NCBI GenBank assembly: GCA_030630075.1
Contig: DAOVNS010000016.1
Coordinates: 1 to 19,717, forward strand
From: a bacterium
GTDB lineage: Bacteria; Dependentiae; Babeliae; Babeliales; UASB340
Direction of reading: 5' to 3'
DNA length: 19,717 bases
The notes beneath the pieces were generated by a model. That model searched no databases. It was not told the origin of the DNA and worked only from the letters and a program-made list of their open reading frames with translations. Both the position numbers and the translations under genes were made by a program. The stretch's first letter is position 1; each line of letters opens with the position of its first letter. Below, piece by piece: positions 15,095 to 19,717 of this stretch.

Positions 15095-16171
15095 ATGAAA
15101 TCATTAAAGAAAATATTACTCGGATTATTGTTGATAGGTGTTTCTATTAACTTAGATGCAATGAAAAGAGGAAACATAGACGTTTACGTTGATAATACTG
15201 GCCGTAGTAAAACTGATGGAGGAAGAAGTTATTGCCTTCCTGGTGAAGATAGTTCTTCAGATGAAGAAAGCTCTTCGGATGAAGAAGTGCGACTATCAAG
15301 AAAGGCTGTACGAAGATCAGAAAAGCAAGATGTTGCGAATGCTTTAAGAGGAGATGAAGAGTTGTTAGATGATGATCCAATTTATGATAATGATCCGGAT
15401 AATGTTGCCCTAATAGCTGCCAGCTTTGCTGCTCCTGTCAACTATTCTGAAGAAGAATTTGATGGTGATGCTGAAATGCCGCAGGCAGATGCTCCTGCTG
15501 TTGAAGAAGATCATTGTGAAGAAGTACGCGAAAGAATCTTGGCTGGTATAAATAGAATTTTGTTGGCAGAATCGGCTGCAGATGAAGCGCAAGCAGAAGA
15601 ATATTTAAATGCAGAACAGGCAGAATTACAATATCTTGTAGAAGGATATGAATCGGATTTGGCAGCAGATCAAGCTGCTACTAAGATTCAAGCTATCGTT
15701 AGAGGACGTCAAGCCAGACGAGCTAGACAAGCACTCGCTGTACTTCCTGGAGCTTTGCAAATAGTTGAAGCTGTGCCAGCTGATAGGAATGATTTGCAGG
15801 CAATGGTTGATGATGGTAGAGTTAATCTTCCTGCTCAAGCGCGAAACGGTGCTATCGCAGCATTGGTTTTTGCTGGCGGTCAAGTTGGGCGTTCATTTCT
15901 TCCTGTAGTAACGTTAGCAGGAGAAGTTCAAGCTCAAGACCTTGCAGTAATTGCTTTAGGTTTAACAACAGTTTGTGCTCCCGTTGCATATATTACTTTT
16001 CAAGGTGGTAAATGGGTTGTAAAAAGATTAATTAATAATCCCGATTTGTTACAAGCCATAAGAAGCAAATCCCAAGATGCTCTTACAGGAGTTTTGGAGA
16101 AAGCGAATGCGCTTCTTCCAGAACAAGCAAAAAGTCTTTGGGATACTTTTAAGGGCTATTTAGGGCGTTAA
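15095..16171 (+). CDS. Exported acidic protein with an IQ (calmodulin-binding type) motif
   Basis: A 358-residue protein. The start is the ATG at 15095, five bases after GGAGG; the upstream in-frame TTG at 15083 overlaps that site. The signal peptide MKSLKKILLGLLLIGVSINLDA is followed by an acidic Ser/Asp/Glu-rich region (about 50-95, SSSDEESSSDEE), an Ala/Glu-rich helical part, and an IQ motif, KIQAIVRGRQARRARQA (about 197-213), matching IQxxxRGxxxR. The C-terminal domain (about 246-327) is shared with the gene at 16485, including GAIAALVF, SFLPVVTLAGEVQAQD, GLTTVCAPVAY and VKRLINNP; a hydrophobic stretch there could insert in a membrane. In eukaryotes IQ motifs bind calmodulin, so a host target is conceivable. 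Family not recognised. Confidence 0.82.
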   Translation: MKSLKKILLGLLLIGVSINLDAMKRGNIDVYVDNTGRSKTDGGRSYCLPGEDSSSDEESSSDEEVRLSRKAVRRSEKQDVANALRGDEELLDDDPIYDNDPDNVALIAASFAAPVNYSEEEFDGDAEMPQADAPAVEEDHCEEVRERILAGINRILLAESAADEAQAEEYLNAEQAELQYLVEGYESDLAADQAATKIQAIVRGRQARRARQALAVLPGALQIVEAVPADRNDLQAMVDDGRVNLPAQARNGAIAALVFAGGQVGRSFLPVVTLAGEVQAQDLAVIALGLTTVCAPVAYITFQGGKWVVKRLINNPDLLQAIRSKSQDALTGVLEKANALLPEQAKSLWDTFKGYLGR

Positions 16172-16191
16172 TCAAATAAAACAAATCAAAT

Positions 16192-16234
16192 AAAACAAAT
16201 AAAGGGCTGTTTAAAATGGCCCTTTATTTGTTTT
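16192..16234 (+). terminator. Terminator of the IQ-motif gene
   Basis: A perfect 16-bp stem, AAAACAAATAAAGGGC (16192-16207) with its complement at 16219-16234, has an 11-base loop and ends in GTTTT. The A-rich 5' side means it can also act for transcripts coming from the other strand. It begins 20 bases after the stop codon. Confidence 0.75.
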
Positions 16235-16253
16235 AAAGAGTTTGGCAAAAAGC

Positions 16254-16297
16254 CTTTTTTGATGTTTTTAAAACTCTAAAAAACATCAAAAAATATT
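16254..16297. repeat. AT-rich inverted repeat between the two paralogues
   Basis: TTTTTTGATGTTTTTA and TAAAAAACATCAAAAAA are near-perfect complements (one extra A) around AAACTC. With only two G/C pairs it is a weak hairpin; it may be a second, poor terminator or the edge of the duplicated segment, since the leader repeat begins inside it. Confidence 0.4.
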
Positions 16298-16354
16298 GTT
16301 TTTTGTTCAAATAGTCAGTTTTTTGCCAAAAGCTCGATTTTAATACAGCCCCTT

Positions 16355-16383
16355 TTTACAGGTAGATAATTTTTATATAAATT
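16355..16383 (+). promoter_or_regulatory. Candidate promoter of the second paralogue
   Basis: TTTACA (16355-16360) is followed by TATAAA (16376-16381, 15-base spacing) or TAAATT (16378-16383, 17-base spacing). It aligns with the candidate at 14957-14985. Support is the conservation between copies as well as the match itself. Confidence 0.4.
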
Positions 16384-16415
16384 AAGGATGTAAGTTAGTT
16401 TTTAACATTCCTTTA

Positions 16416-16441
16416 CGTATTTAAATGCGTGTTTAAATATG
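16416..16441 (+). promoter_or_regulatory. Conserved leader hairpin, copy B
   Basis: CGTATTTAAA (16416-16425), loop TGCGTG, TTTAAATATG (16432-16441): the same 26 bases as in copy A. The run of G after it is one base longer here. Confidence 0.5.
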
Positions 16442-16484
16442 GGGGAAATGTGAGGTTATATATAATATTTTATTGGAGGTTACA

Positions 16485-17273
16485 ATGAAATCATTAAAGA
16501 AAGTATTACTCGGATTATTGTTGATAGGTGTTTCTATTAACTTAGATCTTAATGCAGGAAAAAGAAGTAAACCTGATTATAGAGATCTTGTTGGTCCCAC
16601 TCTTAGATGCTTAACAGTTGAAGAAGATTCTAGATATCAAAAAACCGCTAAAGAATTAGAAGAACAAGATGTTACTGCTGCAAGACAGCAAGTGTTAGAA
16701 GTTGAAGCTACTGTTGTTGTAGATGCTGAGATGCCACAAGCAGATGATTTATTTTTTCAACCAGCAAATGAATTGCCTGGTGATTTAGATGATATGATAA
16801 TTCCTGATCCTCAAGCTGTAGCTGCCGATAGAGATTATAGAGATGTTTTGCAGGCGATGGTTAGGGCAGGCCAAATTCGTCAATTTGATGAGTTTATAAA
16901 TCTTATCCCTCATCTTCCTGCTCAAGCGCAAAATGGTGCAATTGCAGGATTGGTTTTTGTTGGCGGCCAAGTTGCACGTTCATTTCTTCCTGTTGTAACA
17001 TTGGCAGGCGAAGTTCAAGCTCAAGATTTTGCAGTGATTGGTTTAGGTTTAACAACTGTTTGTGCTCCTGTTGCATACGTAACTTTTCAAGGTGGCGAAT
17101 GGGTTGTGAAAAGATTAATTAATAATCCTGAATTGTTGCAAGCTATAAGAAGCAAATCTCAAGAAGCTGTTGCTGCTGTTATAAAAACAGCTAATGAGAT
17201 TCCTGCTCAAGCAAGAAATGTTGCAAGAAAAGCAAAAAGAGCTGCAAGAAATGCAGGTTGCCCAATTCAGTAA
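16485..17273 (+). CDS. Exported paralogue of the IQ-motif protein, without the IQ motif
   Basis: A 262-residue protein starting at the ATG five bases after GGAGG. Its signal peptide is identical to that of the upstream paralogue except Ile to Val at residue 7. The middle is shorter and different, apart from EMPQAD and DYRDVLQAMV, which echo EMPQAD and DRNDLQAMV in the other copy; the IQ segment is missing. The C-terminal domain (about 145-226) is strongly conserved: QNGAIAGLVFVGGQVARSFL, VTLAGEVQAQDFAVIGLGL, CAPVAYVTFQGG, VVKRLINNPELLQAIRSKSQ. DNA differences there are mostly at third codon positions, which points to selection on the protein. It ends in a basic tail (ARNVARKAKRAARNAGC). Function unknown. 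Confidence 0.82.
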   Translation: MKSLKKVLLGLLLIGVSINLDLNAGKRSKPDYRDLVGPTLRCLTVEEDSRYQKTAKELEEQDVTAARQQVLEVEATVVVDAEMPQADDLFFQPANELPGDLDDMIIPDPQAVAADRDYRDVLQAMVRAGQIRQFDEFINLIPHLPAQAQNGAIAGLVFVGGQVARSFLPVVTLAGEVQAQDFAVIGLGLTTVCAPVAYVTFQGGEWVVKRLINNPELLQAIRSKSQEAVAAVIKTANEIPAQARNVARKAKRAARNAGCPIQ

Positions 17274-17307
17274 ATAAAACAATTAATTATAGAAATATAG
17301 AATAAAA

Positions 17308-17336
17308 ATAAAGAGCCGTTTTAAACGGCTCTTTAT
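17308..17336. terminator. Bidirectional-looking terminator after the second paralogue
   Basis: ATAAAGAGCCGTTT (17308-17321) and AAACGGCTCTTTAT (17323-17336) form a perfect palindrome around one base; the realistic hairpin is ATAAAGAGCCG with a short AT loop. It starts 34 bases after the stop codon. Confidence 0.65.
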
Positions 17337-17343
17337 CAATTTT

Positions 17344-17380
17344 AAAGAGGGCTGTTGTAAAAAGCAGCTCTCTTTTTTTT
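17344..17380 (+). terminator. Second, classical terminator
   Basis: AAGAGGGCTG pairs with CAGCTCTCTT (one G-T pair) and is followed by a run of T to 17380. Together with the hairpin just upstream this makes a tandem stop. Confidence 0.75.
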
Positions 17381-17478
17381 GTTTTTCAAATTTTGGTTCT
17401 TCTATGCAATGTTTTTTGTTATTTTATACCATCATGTTTAAGAAATATAAAAATATAGATAAGGGAGATCAAGGTCTT

Positions 17479-18189
17479 ATGAAAATAAAATTAATTTCAA
17501 CAACATTATTTTTGGTGCTATTTTTTTCGGGATTAATTTTTTGTAAAGAAGTTATTTTTCAGGGTGAATCTACGGTAAAACAAACACGATATCAAGTAAG
17601 AAATAGCAGCATTGTTCTTACTGAGAAATTCCAGGATCTTAACGGTAAAATTACTCAATCATGGTTTATTAATGATGGAGTAATTTCGAAAGACGAATAT
17701 TTTGAAAAATTAAAATTAGCAGAAAAAGAAGAGCTTGAAATTGAAAAAGAAGAATTAGAACGGAAAAAGGTAGAGGAAGAACTGGAAAAGCGAGAATTAG
17801 AAGAACGTAAAATAAAAGAAAACGAAGATTTTTATAAAAAAACAAGGCTAGAGGCACAAAGAAGATTAGTTAGTCTTGAGCTAGGGAAAATAGAAAAAAG
17901 TTTTAACCGCTTAGATAAATATGAATTGGAAGAATATTTTGTTTTTGGTGATCAAACTTTTGATTCGTCTGAAGATTTGGAAGATGTTCGATTTGGTTTA
18001 TTGAACAAGGCAAAAAGATTAACAATTTCTTCTGTTGATGAATTGGATTCAGAAGATCTTAAAAGATTGTTGGAAAAACTTGAAGTTATTCCAAATAAAA
18101 TAGAGATGTTTTTTAGGCATTCTGTTAAACATGCGATTAATAAATGTGATGATACAAAAAGATTAAAAGATCTTCTTGCTTTAATTTAA
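17479..18189 (+). CDS. Exported coiled-coil protein of unknown function
   Basis: A 236-residue protein. The ATG at 17479 is chosen because AAGG lies five bases upstream and a signal peptide follows directly (MKIKLISTTLFLVLFFSGLIFC); an earlier in-frame ATG at 17404 would put 25 charged residues before it. Cys22 could be lipidated, but LIFC is a poor lipobox. A short beta-rich part (VIFQGESTVKQTRYQV, WFINDGVISK) precedes a long Glu/Lys coiled coil (about 78-125), then a helical, acidic C-terminal part. No family recognised. It is followed after 21 bases by another exported protein, so the two probably share a transcript. Confidence 0.78.
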   Translation: MKIKLISTTLFLVLFFSGLIFCKEVIFQGESTVKQTRYQVRNSSIVLTEKFQDLNGKITQSWFINDGVISKDEYFEKLKLAEKEELEIEKEELERKKVEEELEKRELEERKIKENEDFYKKTRLEAQRRLVSLELGKIEKSFNRLDKYELEEYFVFGDQTFDSSEDLEDVRFGLLNKAKRLTISSVDELDSEDLKRLLEKLEVIPNKIEMFFRHSVKHAINKCDDTKRLKDLLALI

Positions 18190-18210
18190 AAAATACCATT
18201 AGGAGGTTGT

Positions 18211-18699
18211 ATGAATTTTAATAAAATATTTTGTTTTGCGATGATTTTTTTATTTGGGTATTGTGTTTGTTTTGCAGAAAAAAAGCTTGAGACAATAAAT
18301 CAAAAAAAGGCTTATTTGGCATTAAAGAGAATGCTTTTTGTTGATAAAGGTTTAAGAAGAGTTTCTTGTAGAAATTTCCGGATTAAAAAAATAGAAAATG
18401 AACTTAATGAATATTTAAAAGAACAAAGTAGATTTTTAATTTTTGGAAAGCGTAGGTTGTTTATTGAGTTATCAGAAAATCAATTTTCAAGATTTCTTAA
18501 AAGTTATCAAAAAAAACATTCTAAAAATTGTCAGCGATTAAAAAATATTTCTAAAAATGGAAGAATTATAAAAGTGGCTACTAATGAGTGTGAGTTAGCT
18601 CAAATCATATTGGTTAATATTTTTGGAATTACTTTTGAAAGATTCAGGGAATTGTTTTGCGATGAATATGATATTGAAGCAGAAGAAGAGACGGAATAA
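18211..18699 (+). CDS. Small exported basic protein of unknown function
   Basis: A 162-residue protein with a signal peptide (MNFNKIFCFAMIFLFGYCVCFA, cleavage likely after CFA). The mature part is rich in Lys and Arg with several Cys (SCRNF, NCQRL, NECEL, LFCDEYD) and ends acidic (DIEAEEETE). The Cys residues might form disulfides outside the cytoplasm. AGGAGG gives a strong ribosome site. It lies between the coiled-coil gene (21 bases) and the aldehyde dehydrogenase (29 bases), all on one strand. I do not recognise the family. Confidence 0.75.
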   Translation: MNFNKIFCFAMIFLFGYCVCFAEKKLETINQKKAYLALKRMLFVDKGLRRVSCRNFRIKKIENELNEYLKEQSRFLIFGKRRLFIELSENQFSRFLKSYQKKHSKNCQRLKNISKNGRIIKVATNECELAQIILVNIFGITFERFRELFCDEYDIEAEEETE

Positions 18700-18728
18700 G
18701 TTTTTGATATAAAAAGTGGAAGAGGGTA

Positions 18729-19717
18729 ATGATTAAAGAAAAAATAATATCTGATATTGTTCGAAGTCAAAAAGAATACTTTAAATTGGGTGGAACAAAA
18801 AAACTTTCATTTCGTTTTGGGCAATTAAAAAAGCTAAAGTTGGCCATTATTGATAATGAGAAAAACATTCTTGAAGCTTTAAAAAAAGATCTTAATAAAA
18901 CAGAAAAGGATGCATATTTAACATCGATTTTTCCATTGCTTTGCGAAATAGATTTTATGATTAAAAATTTAAAAAGTTTTGCAAAAGAAAAAAGGGTAAA
19001 AACTCCTTTTATATGGTTTGGGACAAAAGCTTATACCGTTTGCGAACCGTACGGTGTTGCTTTAATAATTTCGCCATGGAATTATCCTTTTGAGCTGGCA
19101 TTTAGACCTTTAATTGGTTCTATTGCTGCAGGAAATTGCGCAGTTTTAAAACCGTCTGAAATATCTAAGAATTCTTCTTTAGTAATAAATGATATTATTA
19201 AAAAGACTTTTCCACGAAATTATATAGCAGTTGTTCAAGATGGAGCAGAAGAAGGACAGTTTCTTTTAGAACAAAAATTTGATTATATATTGTTTTCTGG
19301 AAGTCAGAAAATTGGAAAAATTGTTATGGAATCTGCTTCTAAGAATTTAACTCCATTAACATTAGAGTTAGGTGGAAAATCACCGTGCATTGTTGATGAA
19401 GATGTTAATACAACGGTTGCAGCAAGAAGAATTGTTTGGGGAAAATTTTTAAATTCAGGGCAAACTTGTATTGCGCCGGATTATCTTTTTGTTCATAAAA
19501 ATATTAAAAATAAATTTGTAGAAAAATTAAAAGAAACGATTACTTCTTTTTACGGAAATGATCTGTTAAAAAATAATGATTATGGAAAAATTATTAATCA
19601 AAAACATTTTGATAGATTAAAAAATCTTTTGGTGGGTGCAAATATAGTTTTTGGTGGAAATACTGATGAACAAAGTTTAAAAATTGAACCAACTCTTGTT
19701 GATCAAGTTAAATATGA
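18729..19717 (+). CDS. Class 3 aldehyde dehydrogenase, 3' end outside window
   Basis: The frame starts at the ATG at 18729, preceded by GAGGG, and is open to the last base; 329 residues are visible of a usual 450-480. It oxidises aldehydes to acids with NAD(P). Landmarks are EPYGVALIISPWNYPFELAF, the substrate/cofactor region NCAVLKPSE, FSGSQKIGK, LELGGKSP with the general base Glu213, and NSGQTCIAPDY with catalytic Cys247. The 34-residue spacing between Glu and Cys and the GQTCIAPDY form place it with ALDH3 (fatty aldehyde type) rather than ALDH1/2. No N-terminal signal peptide, so cytoplasmic or peripheral to the membrane. It is the only clear metabolic gene in this part of the window. Confidence 0.93.
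   Translation, partial: MIKEKIISDIVRSQKEYFKLGGTKKLSFRFGQLKKLKLAIIDNEKNILEALKKDLNKTEKDAYLTSIFPLLCEIDFMIKNLKSFAKEKRVKTPFIWFGTKAYTVCEPYGVALIISPWNYPFELAFRPLIGSIAAGNCAVLKPSEISKNSSLVINDIIKKTFPRNYIAVVQDGAEEGQFLLEQKFDYILFSGSQKIGKIVMESASKNLTPLTLELGGKSPCIVDEDVNTTVAARRIVWGKFLNSGQTCIAPDYLFVHKNIKNKFVEKLKETITSFYGNDLLKNNDYGKIINQKHFDRLKNLLVGANIVFGGNTDEQSLKIEPTLVDQVKY

Larger units (their letters stand above)
14887..15157 (+). repeat. Direct repeat, copy A: promoter, leader and signal-peptide code
   Basis: This stretch matches 16285-16547. From 14988 to 15157 the match is about 98%: three substitutions, one 1-base indel and one 9-base tandem duplication (GAGGTTATA twice here, once in copy B). Further upstream the match is looser but keeps TTCAAATAGTCAG and TTTTTACAGGTA. 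Identity stops sharply at the end of the signal-peptide code. Confidence 0.9.
16172..16484 (+). other. 313-base gap between the paralogues
   Basis: There is no gene here. The gap holds, in order, the terminator of the upstream gene (16192-16234), the AT-rich inverted repeat (16254-16297), a candidate promoter (16355-16383) and the conserved leader with its hairpin (16386-16484). Nearly all of it is accounted for. Confidence 0.8.
16285..16547 (+). repeat. Direct repeat, copy B: promoter, leader and signal-peptide code
   Basis: Second copy of the segment at 14887-15157. The best-conserved part is 16386-16547, including GGATGTAAGTTAGTTTTTAA, the hairpin, the GGAGG site and the first 21 codons. 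After ATTAACTTAGAT the two genes become unalignable for tens of codons and then converge again in their C-terminal domains. Confidence 0.9.

Noticed and set aside
14887..16547. Leader repeats as ends of a mobile element
   Set aside because: They are direct, contain promoter and coding sequence, have no transposase between them, and are explained by tandem gene duplication.
17404..17478. Earlier ATG for the coiled-coil protein
   Set aside because: No ribosome site, and it would place charged residues before a clear signal peptide that has its own AAGG site.

Overview
The window is AT-rich (about 30% GC by eye), uses the standard code (TGA serves as a stop, for example in hicA) and has good AAGGA/GGAGG-type ribosome sites. 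It comes from a Gram-negative bacterium with lipid A genes (lpxA, lpxI) and many genes for exported or lipid-anchored proteins. Two exported RING-H2 proteins and an exported protein with a calmodulin-type IQ motif are eukaryote-like. Together they suggest a bacterium living in protist cells; the mix of core genes, small exported proteins and eukaryote-like domains fits Candidatus Dependentiae (TM6/Babela-like) best. That placement is inference from gene content, not from a marker comparison.

Layout. (1) 1-2512, plus strand: the 3' part of a large unrecognised gene with a clear terminator, then an exported dual-specificity-type phosphatase. (2) 2505-13242, all minus strand. Read in transcription order: dnaA; a two-domain lipoprotein plus rsmH; then, behind a TTGACA-N17-TAAATT promoter, spoVG, tRNA-Gln(TTG), lpxA, a Gfo/Idh dehydrogenase, lpxI, two RING-H2 paralogues, an exported NAPE-PLD-like metallo-beta-lactamase-fold hydrolase, and a hicB-hicA-higA toxin-antitoxin set. 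Gaps after tRNA-Gln are tiny or negative, so this may be one long operon. (3) 13393-19717, plus strand: a TPR lipoprotein, an exported protein whose ribosome site is a perfect G-quadruplex motif, two paralogous exported proteins with almost identical promoter/leader/signal-peptide DNA but different middles, two small exported proteins, and the 5' part of a class 3 aldehyde dehydrogenase.

How it fits together. LpxA, the dehydrogenase and LpxI form a lipid A module; a GnnA-like role for the dehydrogenase would give amide-linked lipid A. SpoVG, RsmH, DnaA and tRNA-Gln are housekeeping. The exported phosphatase, hydrolase, RING pair and IQ protein look like a set that could act outside the cytoplasm, perhaps on a host. 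The most promising points are the exported RING pair (one copy with altered zinc and linchpin positions), the IQ motif, the repeated leader cassette with its conserved hairpin, the G-quadruplex over a start site, and the hybrid hicBA+higA module.
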